Shown in pieces: positions 26,197 through 35,900 of a DNA stretch of 64,000 nt. The position numbers and the translations under genes are program-made. The DNA comes from Raineya sp. (GTDB lineage: Bacteria; Bacteroidota; Bacteroidia; Cytophagales; Thermonemataceae), in NCBI GenBank assembly GCA_025454915.1, contig JALONN010000006.1, positions 62,001 through 126,000 of the forward strand. The letters are read 5' to 3'. Each line of letters begins with the position of its first letter. Positions within the stretch are counted from its first letter, which is position 1. A model generated the notes under the pieces. The model saw nothing but the letters and a program-made list of their open reading frames with translations. It was not told the origin of the DNA and made no database searches.

Positions 26197-27915
26197 ATGT
26201 CTGTTACACTTAGTTCAACCCAAAAACAATACAATTTTTTTTCATTTCCTACAAAATTTCCAGAGAAATCATCTCTAAAAACGATGATAGAAAAATTTTA
26301 TCATTGGGAAAAAACAACTCCTAATAATGTATTTTTGAGACAACCCTATGGAAAAACATGGAAGGAATATACATTTGCAGAAGTAGGAATACAAGCAAGA
26401 AAACTGGCAACATGGATTCGTGAGAATTTTCCTCCAAGAACACATATTGGCTTAGTTTCTAAGAATCATAGTTTTTGGATCATTAGCGACTTGGCAATCA
26501 TGATGGCAGATTGCGTTTCTGTACCTTTTTTTCCCACACTCAATGCAGAACAACTCAATCAGGTATTGACACATAGTGATTGTAAACTGCTTTTGGTTGG
26601 GAAGTTAGATGACTGGAAAAATATGAAGGATGGCATACCCTCATCTGTCAAGACTTTAGCATTACCAGATAGTCCTGCAAAAGAACTTCCTCAATGGGAA
26701 ATTGTATTGGATAATGTAGCCCCACTACAAGAAAATATTAAGCCTAACATTGATGATATTTTTACAATTATCTATACTTCTGGTACTACAGGAATGCCTA
26801 AAGGTGCTATGCTGACATATCTTGCTACAGCAATGGCAACAGAGGTCAATCTGGAGTTTATGCAACTCAATCACTCTGATAATAAGTTTTTTTCTTATCT
26901 TCCTCTTTCACACATTGCAGAGCGTTGTATAGTTGAAACATTTAGCATACAGTGTGGTGGGACAGTTTCTTTCGTTGAATCTTTAGATACTTTTGCTCAA
27001 AATTTAAAAGACACTCAACCTACACACTTTTTGGCTGTCCCTCGTATCTGGACAAAATTCCAGATGGGTATTCTTGCTAAAATGCCTCAGAAAAAACTCA
27101 ATTTACTACTTAGCCTACCTATTATTTCTGGAATTGTAAAGAAAAAAATAAAAGAAGGTTTAGGTTTATCGCAGGGGCGTTTGGTCGTAACTGGTGCAGC
27201 TCCTATGCCTGCTTCTATGTTGAGTTGGTTTCATAAACTGGGTATCCGAATACAAGAAGTATATGGAATGACAGAAAACCATGCAGCAGGTAGCATTATG
27301 CGAGAACATAACATTAAAATAGGTACAGTCGGACAACCTTTCCCTGGTGTAGAAGTACGCATAGACCCAGACAATGGCGAAGTACAAATGCGTTCTCCTT
27401 GGATTATGTTGGGTTATTACAAAGACCCTCAAAAAACTGCTGAAGTATTAGATTCTGAGGGATGGTTACACACTGGTGATATGGGAGAGCTTGACAGTCA
27501 AGGTTTTTTAAAAATAACTGGACGTGTAAAAGATACTTTTAAAACAACCAAAGGAGAGTTTATTGTTCCAGCTCCTATTGAGTGGGGTTTTGCAACCAAT
27601 AGCTTTATTGAGCAAATTTGTGTAACAGGACGTACACTAGACCAACCCGTTGCTTTGGTTGTACTATCTGAGCTTGGATTAAAAGCTTCTAAAGCAGAGG
27701 TTAATGCAAGTCTTAATGAAATTTGCAAGGAAGTGAATGCTGGGCTTGCCAACTATGCAAAAATTGATAAGATTATCATTACGAAAGATGCTTGGACTGT
27801 CGATAATGGTATTTTAACCCCTACTCTGAAAATTAAACGAAATGTATTAGAAGATAGATATGTTAAGCTACTCGAAAAATCTGTCAGCAATAAAGACAGG
27901 GTTATTTGGGAATAA
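26197..27915 (+). CDS. Long-chain acyl-CoA synthetase (AMP-binding)
   Basis: Activates fatty acids to acyl-CoA through an acyl-adenylate. The 572-residue ANL-family protein carries the P-loop 'IIYTSGTTGMPKGAMLTY' near residue 187. It also carries 'SYLPLSHIAERCI', the adenylate-binding 'IQEVYGMTEN', 'GWLHTGDMGELD' and the hinge region 'GRVKDTFKTTKGEFIVPAPIE'. The 'FKTTKGEFIVP' form is typical of long-chain (FadD/FAA-like) enzymes. It is monocistronic and ends at a strong terminator. Confidence 0.95.
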   Translation: MSVTLSSTQKQYNFFSFPTKFPEKSSLKTMIEKFYHWEKTTPNNVFLRQPYGKTWKEYTFAEVGIQARKLATWIRENFPPRTHIGLVSKNHSFWIISDLAIMMADCVSVPFFPTLNAEQLNQVLTHSDCKLLLVGKLDDWKNMKDGIPSSVKTLALPDSPAKELPQWEIVLDNVAPLQENIKPNIDDIFTIIYTSGTTGMPKGAMLTYLATAMATEVNLEFMQLNHSDNKFFSYLPLSHIAERCIVETFSIQCGGTVSFVESLDTFAQNLKDTQPTHFLAVPRIWTKFQMGILAKMPQKKLNLLLSLPIISGIVKKKIKEGLGLSQGRLVVTGAAPMPASMLSWFHKLGIRIQEVYGMTENHAAGSIMREHNIKIGTVGQPFPGVEVRIDPDNGEVQMRSPWIMLGYYKDPQKTAEVLDSEGWLHTGDMGELDSQGFLKITGRVKDTFKTTKGEFIVPAPIEWGFATNSFIEQICVTGRTLDQPVALVVLSELGLKASKAEVNASLNEICKEVNAGLANYAKIDKIIITKDAWTVDNGILTPTLKIKRNVLEDRYVKLLEKSVSNKDRVIWE

Positions 27916-27951
27916 AACATAAAGCGTAACAAATGTTACGCTTTATGTTTT
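27914..27951 (+). terminator. Strong bidirectional terminator-like hairpin
   Basis: AAAACATAAAGCGTAACA-AA-TGTTACGCTTTATGTTTT, a perfect 18-bp stem with a 2-base loop, overlapping the last bases of the acyl-CoA synthetase stop codon. Confidence 0.85.
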
Positions 27952-28085
27952 CATAGATTTAATTTATGAATTGACTGATATTTAAAAATTTTATATTTCT
28001 GATATATGAGGTGATGGTAAAGTGAGAATAAAAGAATCGAGAAAAAAACTATTTTGATTAGAAATAATAAATTTGAACGAAAAAA

Positions 28086-28514
28086 CTAAAAATTATTTGG
28101 AGCTTTTCCTATAAACTTAGGTGGAGCTCCTTGAACTTGTTCTGTTTTAAGAAAAAACTTTGTAGCAGAAATATTCATAATCACAGAAGCAAACCCTCTC
28201 CAATACAAATCTGTGAATGCTTCTTCAAACTCAAAGAAACCATCATCATAATCGCCATAATTAGAAATCACATAGCAAATTTCTGTATTTTTAAAGCCTA
28301 ATAATTTCTGTATTGATTTTTCATCGTCTTGTTCTCTAGGCACTTGCAATAGGTGCTGCATTCTAAATATATTTTCCCATCCATGATTCAGTTTATTAGT
28401 AAAATTATTCCTTTTTAATGGATGTGTAAGTTCCCATAAAGCTCTTTCAGCTTTATGCTTTTGTATAAATGTTTTAACAAAAGCTTCTAAAATAGTATTT
28501 TTATCATTTTCCAT
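28086..28514 (-). CDS. Small cytoplasmic protein of unknown function
   Basis: The Met at 28514 ('MENDKNTILEAF') gives 142 residues; the ORF-track start at 28538 would leave only 23 bp to the divergent gene. The protein is soluble, with an N-terminal helical part and a C-terminal alpha/beta segment ('YVISNYGDYDDGFFEFEEAF', 'ASVIMNISATKFFLKTEQ'). No family recognised. The 134 bases downstream hold nothing I can name. Confidence 0.65.
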   Translation of the reverse strand: MENDKNTILEAFVKTFIQKHKAERALWELTHPLKRNNFTNKLNHGWENIFRMQHLLQVPREQDDEKSIQKLLGFKNTEICYVISNYGDYDDGFFEFEEAFTDLYWRGFASVIMNISATKFFLKTEQVQGAPPKFIGKAPNNF

Positions 28515-28561
28515 TTTTAGACTATATTTGAGCTTCATTTATTTTTTTAAAATAAAAACTT

Positions 28562-29317
28562 ATGCTTACAGCAATTTATCAATATAATAATCAGAATTAT
28601 ACTTTTGATTTACAAGTACCTCTCGATATTTCTATTCCAATCAAAGAAGGGCTTGATAATCCTAATTGTTATTATGCTAAAAACCCTACTTTTGAGACCA
28701 TTCGTTCGGGTAGTTTTGTTGGAAGTGTAGCATTAGGGGGGAGTTGTAACTATCAGCAAATTACACTTACACCACATGGTAATGGCACTCATACAGAATG
28801 TTACGGACATATTTCATCAGATGGGGCAACCATTCATCAGAGTTTAAAGGACTTTTTTGCTTTAGCTTTTTTAGTCACTATACAACCCAAAGAACAAAAA
28901 GGTGATTTTATTATTTTTTGGGAAGATATTGTTACGCATATTCCTGAAAATACACCATTAGAATCACTGATAATCAGAACATTACCCAATAACCCAAATA
29001 AGAAAACCCGAAATTATAATGAAACAAACCCACCTTATTTAGATTACAAAATTGGCGAAGAATTAGCGAAGATGAATATTAAGCATCTATTGGTAGATTT
29101 GCCTTCGGTGGATAGAGAAGTAGATGGTGGCAAACTTTTGATGCATAAAGCTTTCTGGCAATATCCTGCACATACACGTACTGGTGCCACTATTACAGAA
29201 CTGATTTATGTAGATGATACGATTAAGGATGGTATTTACTTACTTAATTTACAAATTATTAGTCTGGAAGCTGATGCTTGCCCAAGTAAGCCTATACTAT
29301 ACCCTATAAAAAAATAA
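28562..29317 (+). CDS. Cyclase-family metal-dependent hydrolase (kynurenine formamidase-like)
   Basis: 251 residues of the bacterial cyclase / Kyn formamidase fold. The metal-binding HxGTHxD signature appears in altered form as 'PHGNGTHTECYGHI', where the usual Asp is Glu. A second conserved segment is 'HLLVDLPSVDREVDGGKLLMHKAFW' ending in 'ISLEADACPSKPILYP', the family C-terminus. These enzymes hydrolyse cyclic or N-formyl amides. The substrate is unknown; no kynurenine-pathway genes are nearby. The first ATG lies 23 bp from the alternative divergent start at 28538. Confidence 0.85.
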   Translation: MLTAIYQYNNQNYTFDLQVPLDISIPIKEGLDNPNCYYAKNPTFETIRSGSFVGSVALGGSCNYQQITLTPHGNGTHTECYGHISSDGATIHQSLKDFFALAFLVTIQPKEQKGDFIIFWEDIVTHIPENTPLESLIIRTLPNNPNKKTRNYNETNPPYLDYKIGEELAKMNIKHLLVDLPSVDREVDGGKLLMHKAFWQYPAHTRTGATITELIYVDDTIKDGIYLLNLQIISLEADACPSKPILYPIKK

Positions 29318-29344
29318 AAGGAAGATTGCTCTTCCTTTTATTTT
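29312..29344. terminator. Bidirectional terminator between cyclase gene and GFKR cluster
   Basis: AAATAAAAGGAAGA-TTGC-TCTTCCTTTTATTT, flanked by A and T runs. It follows the cyclase stop on the plus strand and the end of the five-gene minus-strand cluster. Confidence 0.8.
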
Positions 29345-29774
29345 ATCTCTTAAAGCCTATTACGCTTGACCCGCAATATTCTTTTCCTTCTTTTACTTCG
29401 TAAGCTAAGTAATAAATACCTGTACGTGAGCATTTAATACTAATTGCAGAAAGGTATTTCTTATCTTTTTCTACATAACTGCTGGCTACGGGTTTCTTTT
29501 CAGAATCCAATAGAGTAACATAAAGACCTTTATTATCTTTTTGATTGTTAGCTAATGTAACAATGTAGTTTGTACCATTACTAAACACATAAGAATACAT
29601 AATTTGTTTTTTGCTCCCATTTAAGAAATCAAGTTTATAACTCTTGAGATACTTAAAACCTAGTGGCTTCAAACGATCTGCACACTTATTTGTGAATTCT
29701 GTTACATCGCATTGAGCTTGAGCGAATGATGCAATAGTCATCAAAAATACGCTGAGAATAACAATTTTTTTCAT
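29343..29774 (-). CDS. GFKR-family small secreted protein, copy 2
   Basis: The Met at 29774 opens a clean signal peptide 'MKKIVILSVFLMTIASFAQAQ' (143 residues); the upstream start at 29804 adds a non-signal stretch. The mature protein begins with a short Cys-containing helix ('CDVTEFTNKCADRLKPLGFKYLKSYKL') and continues as a beta domain with 'YIVTLANNQKDNKGLYVTLL', 'SRTGIYYLAYEV', a third Cys in 'EYCGSSV' and the end 'IGFKR'. The beta part resembles the pre-peptidase C-terminal (PPC) sandwich; I infer this from strand pattern only. Paralogue of 30660-31151 with matching Cys positions. Last gene of the cluster. Confidence 0.8.
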   Translation of the reverse strand: MKKIVILSVFLMTIASFAQAQCDVTEFTNKCADRLKPLGFKYLKSYKLDFLNGSKKQIMYSYVFSNGTNYIVTLANNQKDNKGLYVTLLDSEKKPVASSYVEKDKKYLSAISIKCSRTGIYYLAYEVKEGKEYCGSSVIGFKR

Positions 29775-29806
29775 CTTCTTTAATTTTTTTCTGATACAAT
29801 ACATTT

Positions 29807-30628
29807 TTAACTAACAACCTTATTACGAACATCTTTAATAGTCTGATTGAGCTTTGCGAAATCTTCTTTAGTTGTTTTCGCATCTACACTGATATTCTTA
29901 TAAGCATCTTCTATTTTTTTCAAATCTGCATAAAGTTCTTCTATATGCTTAGAAGAGGACTTATTAGGTTCAATCATTTTGATTAATAAGGTTATTACAG
30001 CTTTTTGGTCTGCAATTTTATCTTTTAATTCTTGCTTTTCAGTTTTTTCAGCAACTTGAGCTGCTATATAAATAGACTCAATCCATCCACCTATTACAAC
30101 TAGTGTTACACTTTCAGACCTTTTTTCGTCTTCTAGTCCTTGTTTCATTTTCTCTAAGCCTTCAAGTGTTACAGCAAGGAGCTTATTCAGATCGTTATTT
30201 TCTTGTATAATTTTCTTAATTTCTTCAAAATTAAAATGTTGAGACACTTTTAATCCATCAGTCATTTTTTTAGTTGCATCTAAGTAATTAATCGCATCCT
30301 GAGCTTTATTATGTAAGTTTGCATATCCTAAATCAACACTATAGACCCCCACATTTAGAGCCATTTTATGCTCTGCATTGTATTTTTCGGTATTAGCAGG
30401 TTTATTTAAGATTGTATTATCATATTCAACACCTGTACTCTTGATTAAGTCGACCATTTCAATGGGATTAGGCATTGAATTAAGATCTTCAAAATTTACT
30501 TTAAAGTCTTTTTTTTCAGTCTCTTGCTTAACTTCTGTTTGCTTATTTTCTCCATCAGTTTTACCTTTTGGGTCTGTACATCCAAAAAGCATTGTAGTCA
30601 CTAATGTAGAAATAATAATTTTTTTCAT
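29807..30628 (-). CDS. DLGY-family lipoprotein, copy C
   Basis: 273 residues starting with a lipoprotein signal ('MKKIIISTLVTTMLFGCTDP', lipobox Cys17). After a charged linker comes a helical domain with the family landmarks 'NVGVYSVDLGYANLHNKAQD', 'VVIGGWIESIYIAAQ', 'KIADQKAVITLLIKMI' and C-terminal 'IKDVRNKVVS'. It resembles 31959-32855 and 5323-6210 over the whole mature length. The family is unnamed to me; it is probably an envelope protein facing the periplasm. It lies 32 bp upstream of the copy-2 GFKR gene and repeats the lipoprotein-then-GFKR order seen just before it. Confidence 0.82.
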   Translation of the reverse strand: MKKIIISTLVTTMLFGCTDPKGKTDGENKQTEVKQETEKKDFKVNFEDLNSMPNPIEMVDLIKSTGVEYDNTILNKPANTEKYNAEHKMALNVGVYSVDLGYANLHNKAQDAINYLDATKKMTDGLKVSQHFNFEEIKKIIQENNDLNKLLAVTLEGLEKMKQGLEDEKRSESVTLVVIGGWIESIYIAAQVAEKTEKQELKDKIADQKAVITLLIKMIEPNKSSSKHIEELYADLKKIEDAYKNISVDAKTTKEDFAKLNQTIKDVRNKVVS

Positions 30629-30659
30629 AATAAATAGATATAAAGTTTAAATTTAAGGA

Positions 30660-31151
30660 TTATCTTTTAAAGCCCAATACACTTGCAGCACAATAATCTT
30701 TGGAGCTTTCATGAGAAAATTTCAGCTTATAGATTCCTGTTCGCTGTACTGTCATTTGTACAGAAGGAAAATACTTTTTTATATCAGTATTATAGCTTGA
30801 AGCTATCATTTTCCCATCATTATCATAAAGAGCTACTTTCAATTTAGTTGAAGGATCTGCATTTGTCATTGAAATCAAATATGTTGTCCCTTTACTCAAA
30901 GTATATTCATATTCTAATGGCTTAGATGATTTCCCCTCCAATTTATAACTTTTCAAAAACTTATATCCCATAGGTTTCAAAGCTTCTACACATTTGTTTA
31001 GTTGCACACTTGCATTACATTCTGTAGTAGTGTTAGTGTTTACTTTGGTATTATTGGGAGTAGTTTTATTGTTATTTGTGGGTTTTTGAGCCATTATTCC
31101 ATAACTCATTCCCAAACCAAAAAGCATTAAAAATATCTTATTATGCTTCAT
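30660..31151 (-). CDS. GFKR-family small secreted protein, copy 1
   Basis: 163 residues: signal peptide ('KIFLMLFGLGMSYGIMAQ'), a low-complexity Asn/Thr linker ('NNNKTTPNNTKVNTNTTTE'), then the same domain as copy 2: 'KCVEALKPMGYKFLKSYKL', 'TYLISMTNADPSTKLKVALY', 'VQRTGIYKLKF', 'DYCAASVLGFKR'. Three Cys positions are shared with copy 2. It lies between two DLGY-family genes. The PPC-like fold is a suggestion. Confidence 0.8.
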   Translation of the reverse strand: MKHNKIFLMLFGLGMSYGIMAQKPTNNNKTTPNNTKVNTNTTTECNASVQLNKCVEALKPMGYKFLKSYKLEGKSSKPLEYEYTLSKGTTYLISMTNADPSTKLKVALYDNDGKMIASSYNTDIKKYFPSVQMTVQRTGIYKLKFSHESSKDYCAASVLGFKR

Positions 31152-31183
31152 AAACCCTTTTTATATTTGAATTAGAAACTTTT

Positions 31184-31948
31184 TTAGTTTATAATTTTAT
31201 TTCTGATTACAGAAATTTTGTTTGAAATTTTTTGAAAACTCTTAGTTCGTAAAATTGTAGAATTTTCTAAATCTGATTCTTCTAATGTTTTATGTATATC
31301 TTCGAGTTGCTTTATAAAAAGCTTTATATCAGGTACTTGATCGTAATAATTTAATAATTCTATTAATTGTTCTAGAGTATTTTTTTGAGTAACAAGAAAC
31401 CGTACTAATGATTTTTTTTCTATCTCATCTAGTATGATATATGTTGTTTCTAACCATACTCCAAGAATCAATATAGGTATTAATTCATTTTTATTATTCT
31501 GACTCCATCTGTTATTAACTTCTTGTAAATTTAGTTTAGCTAATATTGAGATAGAATCCACCCCATTTTTATTTTCTAATTTTGCTCTTATTTGTTGATA
31601 TTCAAAGTATTGTCCTACATATATATTATCTGATAGTTCCTTTATTCTTACTAAACAGTTTAATAGTTCTTTGTTTTTTTGATGTATAACAATATACATT
31701 AAAATAGCACAATATCTCCCTATATTTGCAACTTTATAAATTTCACTTTTTTCAAAATCTTTCTTTCCTAAATATACTATTTTTTTATTATACTTTTTTT
31801 TGAAGGCTAAACTCATTTCTGCTGGATTGGGTGCTTTATCAGCAAAAGAATCTAATACTTCTGAGGAAATACTTGGGTAAATTGTACTTTGTGCTACTCC
31901 TTTTGTAAAATATACCAACAGAAGTAGCACTATGATAATATATTTCAA
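31184..31948 (-). CDS. Diverged DLGY-family secreted protein, copy B
   Basis: 254 residues. It keeps the family's N-terminal 'SSEVLDSFADKAPNPAEM', the 'YFEYQQIRAKLE' and 'LNLQEVNNRW' segments and the ending 'ISVIRNKIIN', all close to copy A next door. Two changes stand out. The lipobox is lost, so it has an ordinary signal peptide ('MKYIIIVLLLLVYFTKGVAQ'), and the DLGY motif is gone ('NIGRYCAILMYIVIH'). It lies 10 bp downstream of copy A, so it is probably a tandem duplicate released from the lipid anchor and evolving quickly. The reading frame is intact. Confidence 0.78.
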   Translation of the reverse strand: MKYIIIVLLLLVYFTKGVAQSTIYPSISSEVLDSFADKAPNPAEMSLAFKKKYNKKIVYLGKKDFEKSEIYKVANIGRYCAILMYIVIHQKNKELLNCLVRIKELSDNIYVGQYFEYQQIRAKLENKNGVDSISILAKLNLQEVNNRWSQNNKNELIPILILGVWLETTYIILDEIEKKSLVRFLVTQKNTLEQLIELLNYYDQVPDIKLFIKQLEDIHKTLEESDLENSTILRTKSFQKISNKISVIRNKIIN

Positions 31949-31958
31949 TTAGATTTAT

Positions 31959-32855
31959 TTAATTTACAATTTTATTTCTGATTGCAGAAATCTTAGTAGT
32001 AATTTTATCAAGGTTTTCTTGTGTCATTTCAGCTTCTTCTCTATCTCCTTGTTCTACTACCATTGTTTCGCTTTTTGCTTCAGTTTTATCTTCTCCTTTT
32101 ACAAGTGTAATCTTAATTTCACCAAACATTTTTTCTAACTCAACTAACTCATCATGTAGAGCTTTCATTTTAGGTGTTGAATCGTAATAGTTCAATAACT
32201 CTACTAATTGTTTCAATACCACCTTTTGGTCTGCAATAGTAGTTTCTAGATCTTTATTACGTTTCTTCTTAGCCACATTACACGCCAAATACATTACTTC
32301 TACCCAACCTCCTGTAATAATCAACACCGTCATATCACTTCTGTTATTAGATTGTAAACGGTTATTTACTTCCTGAAGGTTTTCTTCTGTTACACGTAAA
32401 AGTTCATCTAATTTATCGCTACTTTTAGCAAGTTCTTTTATTTTTTCAAATTCAAAGTATTGACCAATAGCAAGAGCATCTGCCATATCCTTCACTCCTA
32501 CAAGCAAATTCGTTGCATCTTGTGTTTTTTCATAGATATTTGCATATCCTAAGTCTGTACTATAAATACCTAAGTTTAAAGCTCTGCGATAATCATTATT
32601 ATATTTAGATTCATTGTCTATTGAATTTAACAAACCCTGATCATATTCTACGCCCATTTCTTTGATAAGGGATGAAATAACCATTGGGCTTGGTATTTTA
32701 TCTACAAAACTTTTAATAACTTCAGGAGAAATTGCAGCTTTAGAAGATTGGTTTTTAGATGTACTATCACTTTGTTTTACATCAGATACATCCGCATCTC
32801 CTCCACATGCATATAAAGAAAAACTTAAAATTGCTGTAGCAAGTATTTTTTTCAT
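31959..32855 (-). CDS. DLGY-family lipoprotein, copy A (first gene of the cluster)
   Basis: I start at the Met at 32855, giving 'MKKILATAILSFSLYACGG' with a lipobox; the Met at 32861 would only add two residues. A Ser/Lys-rich linker is followed by 'SPEVIKSFVDKIPSPMVISSLI', 'NLGIYSTDLGYANIYEKTQDA', 'IITGGWVEVMYLACN', 'TIADQKVVLKQLVELLNYYD' and the ending 'ISAIRNKIVN'. An acidic insert near residues 250-280 is not in the other copies. Behind a TACATTTG -7 box it heads a five-gene run ending at 29343. Function is unknown. Confidence 0.82.
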   Translation of the reverse strand: MKKILATAILSFSLYACGGDADVSDVKQSDSTSKNQSSKAAISPEVIKSFVDKIPSPMVISSLIKEMGVEYDQGLLNSIDNESKYNNDYRRALNLGIYSTDLGYANIYEKTQDATNLLVGVKDMADALAIGQYFEFEKIKELAKSSDKLDELLRVTEENLQEVNNRLQSNNRSDMTVLIITGGWVEVMYLACNVAKKKRNKDLETTIADQKVVLKQLVELLNYYDSTPKMKALHDELVELEKMFGEIKITLVKGEDKTEAKSETMVVEQGDREEAEMTQENLDKITTKISAIRNKIVN

Positions 32856-32898
32856 AACCAATATATTTTTATAAACGACTTGTGAATTTTTCTTTAGA

Positions 32899-32906
32899 CA
32901 AATGTA
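32899..32906 (-). promoter_or_regulatory. Candidate promoter -7 box for the DLGY/GFKR cluster
   Basis: On the minus strand TACATTTG fits TAnnTTTG exactly and lies 43 bases before the copy A start. The -33 region is A/T-rich without a clear TTG. Its position between the ABC transporter stop and copy A suggests the cluster is transcribed separately from the transporter. Confidence 0.45.
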
Positions 32907-32926
32907 ATAAAATTATAATATATTTT

Positions 32927-35900
32927 TCATTTTTTTACCTTTGATTTATTATTTTTCTTTGGCAATAAAGAAGTTAAAGAAATATTAAATGCCTTTTTAA
33001 AAGTTTCATAATATAAGGTAAAATATAGTATAATAGACATTACCCACATCACTGTAATATTAAAGTAATACGTTCCAAAACGCATTCCAAATAAATGTTT
33101 ATTGGGAGCCAAAAATTGTGTTCTGTAGTCCAACGCATTGGCAGGCAATAATGGATCTTGGAATATTGGGTCTATTTGTTGTAAAAATCCTCCTCTATAT
33201 TCTAAAACCTTATCACGAATATTAGCATTTCTTACAAGATCAGAGAGACTTTCATTAAAGTATTTATTTTTATAAACATCTAATCTATAACCTTTTACTG
33301 TTTGCTCTTTATATTCTTGATCACTATTTTTCAATTTGTTAGCAAAAGTAAATCTATCTCTATAATAATTACTTACAGAATCTAAATATCCTTTGAGTTT
33401 CTCTCCTATTTCTGGAGTATATCTACCAGGAGTCAAGTCAGCAGCAATATTTGCATACTGATATAACTTAGGTCTATTTGATTTTGAATAAGCAGTTTGT
33501 GCATCAATGAGCCTTTCTCTTCTTACTTCATTTGATAATAACTCTAAATTGCTTTTTACAATTCTTTTTGCAGAATCAGACTGATTGTTGAGTATATTAT
33601 TTGTCTTAGTAAGTGTATTTCGCATAGCATCTACCCAAAAATTTCTGCGATAATCTGCTATACTTTCTTCTTTTTCATACTCAAAATAAGGTTTCTGATA
33701 TAAATTATTTTTGTATTGTTCTACAGCAATGGCTTCAAATCCCCACCGGGATACCATCAAATCTGCTAAAATAGGCACTTGTCCTCTATCACTTACCAAT
33801 TGATTTAGCTTATCAAAATTAAAGATGACACCACTCAGAATCATCTGAGGAATTAGCAATAAAGGTATTGTGATATAAATAGTTACAACTGAATTGAATG
33901 TAGCAGAAATATTTAAACCCAGAATGTTAGCAAAGCATGAGACTGTAAATAACACAAACCAATACATCATGTTCATAGCCTTGATTTCCAGTATCGCATT
34001 TCCTATTATAACAAAGCTAAGTGTTTGAATAGCAGAAAGAGTAAATAGAATGATAAGCTTAGAAAACAAATAACTATGCCTACTCAGATTTAAGAAAGAT
34101 TCTCGTCTTTGAATTTTCCTATCTTTTATAATTTCTTCTGCACTGACTGTAAGTCCCATAAACAATGCAACCAACACACATATCAGAATATATGCAGGCA
34201 TATTATCATTGTAACGATAAGTGTAACCTCTTGTAAGAGGGTCATTCTCAAAACGAATAATAAACGCAAGAAGAAATGCTAAGAGTGGGGCTTCCAACAA
34301 ATTGATTGCCACATATTGTCTGTTTCCTGCTTTAGCCAGAAAATCTCTAACTGTAAAGATAACAGTCTGTTTAATCCAATTTGGTAAGTCTAATGCTTTG
34401 GGTGGCTTTTCTTTTTGTTCTTCAACAGGTCGAACTTTATCACTAAAGTTTTTATTAAAAAGCTCATTCCATTGAATGGGTGTTTTCTTACGTTGATTTG
34501 TGTATTTACCATGCTCATCAATGGTACGAGCCTCAATAATATCAAAAATTTGTTCTGGGTTTACATTACCACAGCTTGGGCATTGTCCTTCATCCGCTTT
34601 AAGTTGGTTATCCTGCTTTTTAAAGTACATTACAGCATCCACAGGATTCCCATAAAATGCCTGATAACCACCTGTATCCAAGATAATTAGTTTATTAAAC
34701 ATCTTGAATATATCAGATGATGGTTGGTGAATCACCACAAATATTAACTTTCCTTTTGCTGAAAGCTCTTTTAGTAAGTCTAATACGTTTTCTGAGTCTT
34801 TGGATGATAAACCTGAAGTAGGCTCATCCAAAAACATCACAGCAGGTTCACGAATAAGTTCTAAGGCAATATTTAATCTTTTTCTTTGCCCACCACTGAT
34901 AGTTTTATTTAAAACATTACCAACCTTCAAATCTTTGATGTGAGCTAAACCCAAATCTTCAAGAGTTTTCATAACTCTTTCGTCCAATACCTGTTCGGAA
35001 AAGCTCTTAAAACAAAGTTTTGTATTGTAATACAGGTTTTGATATACTGATAGTTCTTCTATAAGAAGGTCATCTTGAGCAACATACCCTATTACACCTT
35101 GAGCTTCACCAGTTCCACTATGTATATCTATTCCATTTAGAAGTACTTGTCCTCTAGATGGCTTTTCTAGTCCAGCAAGTACATTCAAAAGTGTTGTTTT
35201 TCCAGCACCACTAGCTCCCATAATACCTATGAGATTACCAGCACCTTCTGCAACTGTTACACCACGTAAGCCTAAGTTTCCATTTTTAAACTTATACTCA
35301 ATATCAACAGCATTGAAGGAAAGTTTTTGTCTTTGTTGCCCCGAAGTGAAATTTGCGATAATATCACTGAAATAAAATGCATTACCAGCTTGAGTTCTGA
35401 TGATACTACCAGATGTAAACTGATAAATTTTATTGGGCTTCATTAAGAAATCGTTGAGCTTAATGTTTTCGTTACCTGTATATTTCACGAAATACATATT
35501 AGCATCTGGAAGTTGAAGAAATATCATTTCTCCATCCAAACGCTCAACTTGAATGTGCTTAATGGTATCTGTACGAGGAATATAAACTGAGCTTACAGTC
35601 AGGATATTTTCTTGACCTACAAGCTCATGTGCAGATTTGAATACAAAGTCACTAGTAGCTTTATAGAGTTTTTTGTCTTTGACAAGATACTCAGCTGAGG
35701 TTTCAACTACTTCTAATCTTCTTTTGGTTATACGATTGTCAGAGGCTAAAAGCTCCAGCATACGTACCAAAATCAATATTTTTTGACTAAGAACGAGCTT
35801 ACTTTCTTTTTCAGGAGCAATTTCTTTACGAAACAGACCTCCTAGTTTTACAGAAAATTTTTGGAATGCTCTTTCTTCGTCTGTAATTTTTTTAGGAGCA

